From positions 1 through 41,712 of the forward strand of contig JAGMES010000028.1 in NCBI GenBank assembly GCA_023128035.1: 41,712 nucleotides of DNA. The letters run 5' to 3'. This document shows, piece after piece, positions 20,701 to 30,000 of this stretch; position 1 is the first letter of the stretch, and each line of letters begins with the position of its first letter. A program made the position numbers and the translations under genes. The stretch comes from Halanaerobiales bacterium (GTDB lineage: Bacteria > Bacillota_F > Halanaerobiia > DY22613). The notes beneath the pieces are model-generated. The model saw only the letters and a program-made list of their open reading frames with translations. It did not search any database and had not been told where the DNA came from.

Positions 20701-22673
20701 TGTACTAATTTTTGAAATGCTATCTCTAACCTTTCATTATCTAACATACCATCTACTTGTAGAAATCTAGGCATGTTATATGTTGGATTTTTTTCACCAA
20801 ATTGATTCATAATAATGTAAATACGTCTTTGTGCTGCTAATACCGGGTAGAAATCTTTTTCTTCTAGCTTCTCAAGGGAAGAATATCCTTTCTCCTCTTG
20901 TAATTGAACAAAACCCGCATACTCTTTCAGAGTTGGCAATTCAAATATTTTTTTTAAAGAAATCCTTACACCAAATTCCTGATATATTTTAGAGATCACC
21001 GTTGTTGCTTTCAATGAATGACCGCCTAGATCAAAGAAATGATCCTCTCTTCCAACCTGGTCAACACCTAAAACATCAGCCCAAATCTGTGCAATTTTCT
21101 CTTCAACCTCATTGCTTGGTGCTACATACTCTCTAACATTATGCTGACTCTCTGACGGTACTGGAAGAGCTTTTCTATCAACTTTGCCATTTGGATTTAA
21201 TGGTATTCGTTCCAATTGGATAAAGAAAGTAGGAATCATATATTCAGGTAAACGTTGTAAGAGATCTCTTCTCAATTCTTTTACATCTACATCTCCTGCG
21301 GTAACAATATAAGCACATAAAAACTTCTCACCATCAGCACTTTGCTGATCAAGAACGACCACTTCTTTAATATTTTTATAATCTAATAACTGATTTTCTA
21401 TATCACCTAGTTCAATTCTGACCCCTCGAATTTTTACCTGAAAATCTTTTCGACCAAGAACTTCTAGATTTCCGTCAAACAAAACCCTTCCCAAATCCCC
21501 AGTTTTATACAAAAGATCTTTCGGATCATCAGTAAATGGGTTCTGGATAAACCGTTCTCTGGTTAGATTTGCATCAGTATATCCTAATGTTCGATATGGG
21601 GTGCGAATAAATATTTCCCCGATCGTCCCTGCACTACAAGGGTTCATTTCTTCATCAAAAATTATTATCTGTGAACCTCGTATAGCCTTTCCAGCAGAGA
21701 TAAAACCCTTCTCCAAATCTTTTTTGGAAACAAAATAACAGGTCTTGGTCAAAGTCGTTTCAGTCGGTCCATAAAAATTTACAATTTGAATTCGTTCATC
21801 AAAGATTTGATACCATTTCTTGAGCTGATTTGGTAAAATATGCTCTCCAGCCAGTACCACATATTTCAGATTTTGAAATAGTTCTGGTTCTAAATTTCCT
21901 GATGTAATTAACTTAAATATGCTAGGAACTGTAGAAAGTACATGCACATTATTTCCATCAATCCATTCTGTCAAGTTTATCCTATTTAATAAAAGATCTC
22001 TATGCTCTGGAATACACACTGTTCCTCCAGCACATAATGGGATAAGTGTATCTTTTAAAAATGCATCAAAACCAATCGATGCAATCTGGCTAAAACGAGT
22101 CCCAGGCTGTATATCCAGAGTTTCATTTTCCCATTTTATAAATTGTAACAAACCTTTATGACAGCCAACAATTCCCTTTGGTTTTCCTGTAGAACCTGAT
22201 GTAAAGTATATATAAATCCGATCATCAGGTTTATATATTTGTGCTGGACGTTCTAAACACTCAAACTCTTTAACCCATTCATCAAACAAAACTACATCTA
22301 GATTTTGCTTTTTTATATCCGTTAAAGCTCGCTGCAAATGGTTATAGTCTGTTATCAGTAACTCCAGATCCCCGGTATCCACCATACACTTTACTCTTTG
22401 TTTCGGATATCCAGGGTCAAGGGGAACGAATGCACAACCAGCTTTTAAAATCCCAAGTATTAATACAATCACCTCTGTACGATTATCTACAAAGATACCA
22501 ATAAACGCACCTTTTTTATATCCCCTATTCAGTAGGGCATGAGCAACCTGATTGGATTTTTGATCCAATTCCTTATATGTGATTCTTTTACTACCGTATT
22601 CAAGAGCCACAGCATCAGGCATCTGATCGACTATTTGGTAAAATAATTCCGGAATAGTTATTTTCATATCCAT
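13224..22673 (-). CDS. Nonribosomal peptide synthetase B, three modules, starts with a bare A domain
   Basis: Cytoplasmic assembly-line enzyme, 3149 aa. Order: A6 (TSGSTG near residue 158), T6 (GGHSL, 549), C7 (HHIISDG, 734), A7 (1201), T7 (GGHSL, 1591), C8 (HHIISDG, 1776), A8 (2246), T8 (GGDSI, 2639), E8 (HHLVVDGVSW, 2828). Predicted residues: unassigned, Asp, D-basic. The protein opens directly with A-domain sequence (TIPELFYQIVDQMPDAVAL). It is therefore either an initiation protein or uses the C domain at the end of NRPS-A in trans. After E8 comes a tail, YTASDYGVEN ... DEEDFGYITDLYS, resembling the communication-donor helix found after E domains, which should dock to NRPS-C. The ATG at 22673 keeps the canonical A-domain start; an in-frame ATG two codons later is the alternative. 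Its ribosome site is unusual (separate entry). Confidence 0.97.
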   Translation of the reverse strand: MDMKITIPELFYQIVDQMPDAVALEYGSKRITYKELDQKSNQVAHALLNRGYKKGAFIGIFVDNRTEVIVLILGILKAGCAFVPLDPGYPKQRVKCMVDTGDLELLITDYNHLQRALTDIKKQNLDVVLFDEWVKEFECLERPAQIYKPDDRIYIYFTSGSTGKPKGIVGCHKGLLQFIKWENETLDIQPGTRFSQIASIGFDAFLKDTLIPLCAGGTVCIPEHRDLLLNRINLTEWIDGNNVHVLSTVPSIFKLITSGNLEPELFQNLKYVVLAGEHILPNQLKKWYQIFDERIQIVNFYGPTETTLTKTCYFVSKKDLEKGFISAGKAIRGSQIIIFDEEMNPCSAGTIGEIFIRTPYRTLGYTDANLTRERFIQNPFTDDPKDLLYKTGDLGRVLFDGNLEVLGRKDFQVKIRGVRIELGDIENQLLDYKNIKEVVVLDQQSADGEKFLCAYIVTAGDVDVKELRRDLLQRLPEYMIPTFFIQLERIPLNPNGKVDRKALPVPSESQHNVREYVAPSNEVEEKIAQIWADVLGVDQVGREDHFFDLGGHSLKATTVISKIYQEFGVRISLKKIFELPTLKEYAGFVQLQEEKGYSSLEKLEEKDFYPVLAAQRRIYIIMNQFGEKNPTYNMPRFLQVDGMLDNERLEIAFQKLVQRHESLRTSFHFINGEVVQKIASGVDVAIKSVVVSEQELKTTLQNFIQPFDLEKAPLVRSSVVRTESRTVLAFDMHHIISDGTSMEILVDEFCELYAGNNLPDLRVQCKEYVVWQNDQLESNLVHEEKFWLEKFSEEIPFLNMPTDYSRSSASFIGDQFYFELTEEESEKLRQLGQQSGTTLYMNLLAIYSVFLAKYTKQEDIIIGTPIAGRNHPDTVGMIGMFVNTLSMRNYPKPNLKFKEYLLKVKENTLKAFENQNYPFELLVENLGLAVERDHSHNPLFDTMLAVQNLDFAEKKIPGLTFSVYPLENPSTKVDLNLHVREIDGKIQFKMIYRSQLFQKKTIERMGCHLQNITEQITLNPSVAIKDIELTTAQEKKELLFIFNQTDRSFSSGPIHQFFRQQVDQTPDCVAVVYENEKLTYRQLNERANQLARTLREKGVERNQIVGILLDRSIEIIVAILGILKSGGAFLPIDPEYPSDRIQYIFEDSQIHAILSKTGKMNDYTFDGEVISLDDPVYYSKSTDELPVVNSVDDLCYVIYTSGSTGLPKGVMVEHRALSNYTMHIIEKLNVHVEDRSLLLMSYSFDGTYTNLWPALLAGASVYIISDSAFKDSNLLIEYIYFNQITLIKVIPSLFKVMLNSTAFMNKGQMLSLRTIIFGGEEIRPNDLKIFKRKYPKVTIVNHYGPTEATIGCTSIVVDDKRYASFIKRPVIGKPHANMQLYVFDKYRKVQPVGVPGELYISGDGLARGYLNRSDLTAERFVDNPYNPGRKMYRTGDLARWTQDGEIEFLGRTDHQVKIRGYRIELGEIENHLVQLDFVKEAIVVVKKDIEDEKIICAYLVSSKKVSIKELRKQLENNLPHYMIPTQFAYIDQIPVRPSGKIDFARLSKVEAELDSGEKYVAPRNEIDEKLVTIWENLLDVKGIGIDDHFFELGGHSLKLMNMLAKIHKEFQVEIPLMIAFEAFTIRELAEKVKDAKKKEYYSIKRLERRDYYPVSSAQKRLFALHQFMQDDISYNIPRIVEIKSLLDSERIERTFQSLIERHESLRTSFTLVDGELVQVVHEQVNFKIQHQTVEEEKLEQLILKFIRPFDLSKAPLLRVGLLQTGEKTILIMDLHHIISDGVSTSIFMNEFLDLYENRSLPELNIQYRDFATWQNEFLQSEQIQEQENYWLDCFKGEIPVLSLPYDFQRPNFVASAGDVVTHVIDKELAVKLKELANEHGATLNMIMMAVYFVLLFRYSGQEDQVVGMPIAGRPHADLENIIGFFVNSLPIRNRPEGQKTFMQFLAEVSKNALAAYTNQDYQFEMLVERLKLNRDLSRNPLFDTMLTLRNTNLEHDASTDLKVEAYQTKWNAAKFDIECMVTETTEGLQTDWIYSTLLFRRETIERMASHLTQLIQNLVEDPTQKLANIQMLTDKERRDLIYGLNNRKMEIKKEESLYHLFELQAAVSPEKIALKHNDQEISFGDLNKRANQIAWLLRKSGVQKDSLIGILLDRSILMVACILGIWKANGAYIPTDTEYPIKRIRDIMSESDAHLLLTTDAYVTHEIEEEFGQQLFNMETVGVEKEDISNLNLKFDPDSLAYVIFTSGSTGKPKGAMVEHVGMKNHMLVKVNDLQITHESIIAQNASQCFDISVWQFFVALIKGGTTVIYSKEVAVNPPRFVELLIKDQITVLEVVPSFLSVMLDYLENKYYELETLRYLLVTGETVKPNLIQRWFDLYPCIKVVNAYGPTEASDDITHFIMDRAYLGESIPIGYPLDNFHIYIVDKYMNLCPIGVKGEICVSGIGVGRGYINNLEKTTQVFLDDPFVLETGVRLYKTGDLGRWLEDGIIEFFGRKDYQVKIRGFRIELGEIENSLVEHPQINEAVVLDCVDERESKYLCAYLVVKEDLSIKVIRKYLLQKVPEYMVPAHFVFLDQMPLNANGKVDRKSLLTMQVSLEIPREEYRAPETEVEIKIAEIWEKILGVEKVGIHDNFFELGGDSIKAIQIIGKAAPEGYNMTVKDIFNYQTIAELLNNVDLTKKLEISQDEVKGKVDLTPIQIEYFERKLKDVHYYNLSNLFTLRSDVDLVLLEKVFEKILEHHDALRMVYKMENGQIRQYNRGNDEIAFQLKIFDLSNDPVEIQKMKLVQISEEIQANCSLEEDLLLRLAVFDLGANGKRLLIHIHHLVVDGVSWRILLEDINNLYHSNLQNELPLKTSSYQDWSQKLRNFANTQSIDVRYWEEIESSKCQLLTEESIENYYLDQKSQVVTLDEEYTNSLLTEVNWAYNTGIDDILLSALVLALSEEFKIDQFLINLESHGREEIFDDVNLTRTIGWFTSLYPLYFERKDCLETMIIYIKENLRRVPNKGINFGIARYLQENEKLKQLIAQIEFNYLGQIDGVTGKDVESTLLGGSSDDKGRSTSPNNQSAILLSITGVVVNHQLSMSFNYSSTFFIEERMKELVSQFKSKLIDIIDHCLNQNKQTYTASDYGVENTLDEEDFGYITDLYS
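17766..20890 (-). other. Module 7: C7-A7-T7, predicted Asp
   Basis: The A7 code reads D-G-T-K-I-G-H-I-G, one main change (Gly for Leu at 236) from the Asp code DLTKVGHIGK. His at 322 argues for Asp over Asn. C7 has HHIISDG and begins FYPVLAAQRRIY, the L-donor form. No epimerase is present. Confidence 0.65.
20891..22673 (-). other. A6-T6 unit with an atypical adenylation domain
   Basis: The A domain differs from its ten neighbours. It has KPKGIVGCHKGLLQFIKWE after the A3 core where most of the others have PKGVM-EH or a close variant, SIGFDAFLKDTLIPLCAGG in place of the usual A4 region, and IRTPYRTLGYTDANLT where the rest have SGxGLARGYLN-like sequence. The code reads D-A-K-S-V-A-F-L-T, which I cannot assign. 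T6 is ordinary (GGHSLKATT). Confidence 0.7.
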
Positions 22674-22715
22674 AGGACTGCAACCATATCTAGATATAGT
22701 TGCAGCCTTCCTCCC
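22671..22715 (-). promoter_or_regulatory. NRPS-B ribosome site bridged by a hairpin
   Basis: On the minus strand GGGAGG (22715-22710) is too far from the NRPS-B ATG (22673) to work linearly. A 13-bp stem with a tiny loop lies between: CTGCAACTATATC (22705-22693) pairs with GATATGGTTGCAG (22690-22678), with one G-U pair. Folding it leaves AAGG plus TCCT, an effective 8-base spacing between GGAGG and ATG. No T run follows, so it is not a terminator. Confidence 0.6.
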
Positions 22716-22727
22716 TTCACTTACATT

Positions 22728-24090
22728 TTAAAATTCTTCTTCGAGACTGGCGGCGAGAAGATTAAACACATTTTCTTCTTCCACCATAGACCGTCTCAAT
22801 TCTCCAACCCTTACAGTTGGATTTGTAAGAGCTTTCTCTAACATAAACAGTAATTCATCAGCAAATCTTTCTACTGTTGCTTTTTTAAATAGGTCTGTGC
22901 TATATCTGAAAGCAAACTGAATTTTGTTCTCTACTTCCCCGGCATATAAAGTTAAGTCAAATTTACTGGTTTGATCTTCATTCCAATATGGTATTAATGT
23001 ATATTCCTTTGTTTTCACCTCAGGCATTCCAAAATTCTGAAATACAAGCATGACGTCAAATAATGGATTTCTTCCTGAAGTTGTCTCGATTTTTAACATT
23101 TCAACCATTCTCTCATATTGGAATTCTTGATTTTCATAAGCTTTCAGAGTATTTGAACGTATTTCTTGCAGAAATTCTGTAAAGGTTTGCCCGGCCATAG
23201 GTCTGGTACGTAGTGGTAATGTGTTAATAAACATCCCTATTACCTTCTCCAACTCTGGGTGCAATCTTCCAGCAATAGGAGAGCCGATGATAACATCTTC
23301 CCGATCCCCATATTTAGAAAGAAAAATACTGTATGCAGCCAGAACAACCATAAAGAGTGTAGCATCATTTTCTCGGGCCAGTTTTTTCATCACTTCAGTT
23401 ATCGCACCATCCAATTCGAACTCAATTAACCCACCTCTGGTACTTTTTTCTTTCGGACGCTCATAATCATTTGGAAGGTTCAATGGAAGTGGCAGGTTTT
23501 TGAACTCATTAAGCCAAAAACTTTCCTGTTGCTTCAATGCTCCTGAGTTCAACCGTTCATTCTGCCAGAGTGCATAATCTTTAAATTGCAATGTTAGTGC
23601 TGGCAATTCTCCATCATAATAGAGTTTACTTAACTCCTGGATCAAAACCTTCATGGAAGTTCCATCAGAGATTATGTGATGCATATCAAAAGCTAAAAAT
23701 TGTCGTTCTTTCGTTTCAATAAATGCAACCCGCATCAAAGGTGGTTTATTTAATTGAAATGGTTTAACAAATTCACGAATTAGATCTTCAACTTGTTCAT
23801 CTTTTACTTTTAAATGTTCAACATGGAAATCTAACTTTTGGTGAATCATCTGGATTGGTTCATTGTTAATCCAGTCAAAAGAGGTACGTAGAGATTCATG
23901 TCGTTCCACTAATATACTAAAACTTTCTGTAAGACGTTCAAAATTCAAACTCCCCTTTACTTCCATTACTACAGGAATGTTATAGTTTGTGGTATCTCCT
24001 AAGAGTTGTTGGTAAACCATTAAATTCTTTTGGGCTGAAGAGACAGGGTAATAATCTCTTTCCTGCACTTTTGGAATCTCAATATATTCT
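22728..24090 (-). other. C6: terminal condensation domain of NRPS-A
   Basis: A full C domain (YYPVSSAQKNL, HHIISDGTSM, SPIAGRLHPELEKVIGMFINTLP) with an intact active site, ending in a short acidic tail instead of an A domain. It most simply serves A6-T6 of NRPS-B in trans, completing a module split at the C-A linker. A release function is the alternative. Confidence 0.85.
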
Positions 24091-27000
24091 GCTTTCTGAG
24101 CATTGAGTAGATAGATCATCTGTTCACGCAGAATTGGGTATTTAAATACATCATGAAGTGGAAGACTCACTTCAAATTCCTTCAAAATTCTCGAAACCAG
24201 TTGAGTCGCCTTTAATGAATGTCCACCCAATTCAAAGAAATCATCCTCTCTTCCAACTTTATCAACTCCCAGAATGTCACTCCAGATTTGTGCGAGTTTA
24301 TCTTCCTGTTCATTGATTGGTGCCACATAATTAATGTTTTCTTCCAACATTCTGACAGGTTCTGGTAATGCCTTTCGATTGATCTTACCATTTGATGTTA
24401 AAGGCATCTTTGCTAGCTGAACAAAATATGATGGAACCATATAAGAGGGCAATCTTTCCTTTAAATATCTTCTAATCTCTTTTGTCTGCAAGTTCTGATC
24501 AGATGCGATATAAGCACACAGATATTTCATACCTATCTCATTTATTTTGTCCAGTACGGCCACCTCTTTGATCTCTGGATATTTTAATAGCTCGGTTTCA
24601 ATCTCACCCAGTTCAATTCGGAAACCTCGAATTTTGACTTGATGGTCAATCCGTCCCAAAAATTGAATTTGACCATCTTTACTCCATCTAACTAGGTCTC
24701 CTGTTCGATATATCTTTTTCCCGGGGTTGAATGGATCTGCAACAAATTTTTCTACCGTTAGTTCCGGACGCTTCAAGTATCCTCTGGCAAGTCCATCCCC
24801 TGCAATACATAACTCTCCCAGTACTCCTACTGGCTGCAACTGATTTTCTCGATTCAATATGTAGACTTTTGTATTGGAAACTGGATAACCGATCGGAATA
24901 TTTTCTTCATAACTTTCCTCAATCACAAAATAAGTTGTAAATGTAGTACTTTCTGTTGGCCCATAGCCATTGATAACTTTAATTTCTGGATATACCTCTC
25001 TAACTTTACAAATATGCTTTGGAGATAAAGCATCACCACCCACAATCAAGGTATGCAGTCTAGCAAAAATCTCGATATCTTCATCCACTAACTGATTAAA
25101 CAATGGTGCTGTCAACCAGATCATGGTAATCTGATACCCGTGCAATCTTTCTTTAAACCGTTCTGGAGAGAGCAAATTTGACTTGCTAATCAGATGCAAA
25201 CTTGCCCCATTCAATAATGCTCCCCAGATTTCAAAGGTAGATGCGTCAAAGGCTAAAGAACCTGTTTGCATTATCCGGTCTTGATTCCCGATGATCAACA
25301 TATTAGAATTCGAGATTAGTCGATTTACATTTTTATGCTGAATCATAACCCCTTTGGGCTGTCCAGTAGAACCTGAGGTATAAATGATATAAATCAAATC
25401 ATCGTTCTGGTTCTGGATTGTAAGATTGGAATCGTCTCCACAGTAGAGTTTAGCATCTTCAAGGTTAATTATTTCACCCTCAAATTCAACCTCTACCTCC
25501 TTTGTAGCTAAAAGAAGCTGGGTTTCTGAATCTTCAAGCATATACTGAACCCGATTCTCAGGATAATCAACTTCAATAGGTAAATAAGCCCCACCAGCCT
25601 TAATAATAGCCAACACACCAACAATCATTTCCAGTGAGCGTTCGGCCATAATCCCTACAACCTGATCACGGATCACTCCTTTTTGTCGTAAAACGCGTGC
25701 CAACAGGTTCGCTCTCTGATTTAATGCACAATAAGTCAATTGCTGGTCTTCATATACCAGTGCCACCTGGTCAGGAGTCTTTTCAACCTGCTCCTCAAAA
25801 AGTTGTTGTATGGTCTTTTCGCTGGGGTATTCAAATTCTGTCTGGTTAAACTTATAAAGTAGTTCTTCTCTCTCTTTGTCAGAAACCAACACGATCGTCC
25901 TAATCTTTTGATCCGGATTCTCTGCAATCTGGTAAAGAATCTTGCAAAAATGTCCGGACATTCTTTGAATTGTCTCTTCTTTGAACAATTCTGTGCAATA
26001 TTCAATGACAAAGTGTAGACGATCACCCTCCTCAGAAACATAAAGAGCCAGATCAAATTTAGAAATGGTATGTTTAAAGGAGTACGGTAAAACAGTAAAA
26101 TCTTTCATTTGCATCTCTGGAATCTCCATATTCTGCATCGCAAACAGTGCATCAAACAAAGGATTACGTCCCAGGTTTCGCTCAATCTCCAGTTTTTCGA
26201 CCAACTCTTCAAAAAGATAATTTTGATTTGCAAAGGCTTTCAGGGAATTTGCTTTAATTCTCTGTATCAATTCTCTACCACTTTCAGCAACATAAACCTG
26301 ATTTCGCAATGCTAGCGTATTAACAAACATTCCAATTATATTCTCTAGGTCAGCATGGGATCTTCCTGCAATTGGTGTACCTATAATAAGATCATTCTGA
26401 CCTGTATAGCGGAATAAGAGGATGTTGTATACTGCCAGTAGACACATAAAGAATGTCGTTTCTGTGCTTTCAGAGAGTTGCCGCAATTTTTCAATCCACT
26501 GTGGTTCTACTTCAAAATGAACTGTATTCCCCTTAAAACTTTGAATACGTGGCCTTGAATAATCAGTTGGTAAATCAAGAACGGGTAGTTCATCTATAAA
26601 CTGGTTAAGCCAATATTCCTGTTCATTTTTGTATTGTTCAGACTCCATCTGCTTATTTTGCCATACTGCATAATCTCTGTATTGAATTCTTAATTCTTGT
26701 AAAGTATTTCCCTCATAGAGAGCCATTAAATCCTGAATCAGTATTCCCATAGATACACCATCAGAAATAATATGATGCATATCTAAAAGAAGAATATATT
26801 CATCATCCGTTAATTTCATCAAGTAAGCCCTCAATAATGGTGGATTCGTCAAATCGAAAGGTTGAATCAGAGCTTGAACCTTCTCCTCAATAGCCTCTTT
26901 CGATGTATCATCCATCGTTAATACTTCAAACATAGGATCACAGGAATCATGGATTGTTTGCACTAACTCACCTTTAACAAATTGAAAGCCTGTACGTAAA

Positions 27001-30000
27001 GACTCGTGCCTTTGCACCAATTGGAAAAGTGCTGATTGCAGTTGATGAATATTAAGATTGCCTAAAAACTTAACAACAAAAGGCATATTATAAACTGAGC
27101 CCTGTCCAACAATTTGACTTAAAGTAAAGATTCGCTTTTGTGCAAAAGATGTAGGATACATCTCACGTTTTTCCACACGTTCTATCGATTGATAGATCCA
27201 TCTTTCCTCTTTTTGAATACATTCTGCTAGGGCTCGAATCGTTGGATTCTGGAAGATTTGTTTTAACGAAAGTTTGACTGCCCATTCTTTTTCAATTCGA
27301 CTCACTAATCTAGTTGCTTTTAAGGAATGACCACCCAGTACAAAAAAGTGATCATCGATTCCAATTGGCTCGATACCTAAAATCTCTGTCCACAATTTAG
27401 TCAGTCCTTCCTCCACCAGATTCGTTGGAGCAATGTATTTATGTCCTGAATCTTTACATACTTCAGGTTTGGGCAAAACCCTGCGGTTTATTTTGCCGCT
27501 AGGAGTTAATGGCATTTCTTCTAAGAGCACAAAATTTGATGGAATCATATATTCTGGTATTTTTTGCACCAATTCTTTGCGTATTCTCTCTATTGACAGA
27601 TCCGTCACCAGGTATGCACAAAGATCATGATTACCCTGATCATCACTGTGGACAGTAACTACTGTTTCCTTAATTCTCGGCACTTTCAACAGTTGGCTTT
27701 CAATCTCACCTAGTTCGACGCGGAAACCACGTATTTTCACCTGATTATCGATTCTTCCCAAAAATTCAATGGTTCCATCTCGTAGCCAACGAGCCAGATC
27801 TCCTGTCCGATACATTCTTCCACCAGTTCTATACGGATTTTCAACAAATTTTTCCTTTGACAGTTCAGGACGGTTCAAATAACCCCTACCCACATTATGA
27901 CCACCTATACATAATTCACCTGGTACACCAATGGGTTGTGGTTTATTCCTGAAATCCAGAATATATATTTGTGTATTCGCAATCGGCCGCCCGATTGTTG
28001 GCAAATCAGGAATCTCATCATCTGGTGATAGAGTTAGAGTGGATACAACATGTGCCTCTGACGGCCCATAGTGATTGTGTAAATAGACATCGTTTTTTTG
28101 TAAATATTCTCTAAACCGCTCATTTACAATCAACTGTTCACCGGCAGTGATAATATGTTTAACCGTCGAAGGCATGACTCGCCAATATTCTTCTTCTGAA
28201 AAAATAAATTTAACGTAAGCGACTGGTAAAAAGAGGTTTTCAATCTCTTTTTCTGCTAAGAACTGGAGCAGATGAACTGGTTCATTGCGTAATTCTTGTG
28301 GGATTAGATACAATATCCCTCCAGCCAACAATGTTGAGAAAATCTCTTGAAACGAAACATCAAAACTCATCGAGGCAAATTGAAGAGTTCCTTTACTAAA
28401 ATCAATATTGGTTTGATCAAATTCAAATTGGAGCAAATTCGATAGATTCCGATGTTCCAGCATAACACCTTTTGGTTTACCTGTTGATCCAGACGTATAA
28501 ATTAAGTAAATTAGATTTTCTGGTTTAGCTATCTCTACTGGATTTTCTCCATTCCCAGTATAAATGTTTTGATCGGTTAGATCTATCAGATTTACTTTCC
28601 CTGGGAGTCGATCTTTTAAATGATTTTGCGTTAGAATCCATTTCACCTGACTATCTTCTATCATATATTGAATTCTTTCTTCTGGATAATCCGGATCTAA
28701 TGGTAAATATGCACCACCAGCTTTCAAAATAGCCAGCATACCAATCACCATTTCCAAAGATCGATTTACCATCAAACCAACAATATGATCACTTTCAATT
28801 ACACCTTCCCTTAGTCTATGTGCCACTTGATTTGCCTGGCAATTTAGTTCAGAGTATGTTAAATGTTGATCTTGATATACTACTGCGATATGATCAGGCG
28901 TTTTTTCAACTTGTTCAGCAAAAAGTTGATGAACGGTTACATCTTCTCGATAATTCATTTGTGTATTATTTAATTCCACCAATAAATAGTGACATTCTTC
29001 AGATGAGATCATAGGAATTTCTAAAACAGGCAAATCAGGCCTTATAATCATATTTTTAAGCAGTGAAATAAAATGATTAGCCATCTGTTGAATGGTCTCT
29101 TTTTTAAATAACCTAGACGAATATTCAAATGTGAAATGAATATCTTCTTGAATCTCCATAGCAAATAAAGAGAGATCAAATTTAGATACTTTACTTTGCA
29201 ATGGATATGGTTCGACTTGTAGATTTTTTAAGGTAATTGTAGGTAAATCCATATTTTGCATTGAAAACATCACGTCAAATAACGGATTTCTTCCCAGATC
29301 TCTTGGAGGATTCAATTTTTCTACCAATCTCTCAAATGGATAATTCTGATGTTCGTATGCCGCCAGTGTATTGTCTTTGACTCTTGCTAGATAATCCAGA
29401 CTTGTTTCTTCAGGTCTTATTTCTGTTCGCATCACAAGTGTATTAACAAACATACCAAGGATTTTTTCCAAATCTGCGTGTTGTCTTCCTGCTATTGGAG
29501 TTCCGATTAATAAATCCCTTTGGCCTGTATATTTATATAACAATAGATTGTAAGTTGCAAGAAGGATCATAAAAAGAGTTGATTCTGTTTTCTCTGCGAA
29601 AAGTTTTACCTGTTTTGTCAAATTAGTATCCAAGATAAAGTCAAATTGATCTCCTACAAAACTTTGCAGCAAAGGACGAAGCGCATCTGTTGGCAAATTC
29701 AGTATCGGCAATTCCCCAGACAATTGATTAAGCCAATATGTTTCTTCACCAGTCATTCGGTCAGAAAGCATAATATCATTTTGCCATACTACATAATCAC
29801 GATACTGGATTACTAATGTAGGTAACTCACTTCTCTGATATAGGGCAAGAAAATCACTCATTAAAATGCCCAGAGAGGTACCATCAGCAATTGCATGATG
29901 TAAATCCATAACTATTATGTACTCATCACTAGAGCGTTTAATGAGAACTGTTCGAAACAATGGAGCCCTTATTAAGTCAAATGGAACAATGAATGTTTGA

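Noticed and set aside
22728..24090. C6 as a heterocyclization domain
   Set aside because: It has the regular HHIISDG motif, not DxxxxD.
25736..26056. Minus-strand 106-codon frame inside NRPS-A
   Set aside because: It is an out-of-frame shadow in the same strand; the NRPS frame is continuous through it with conserved C and A motifs.
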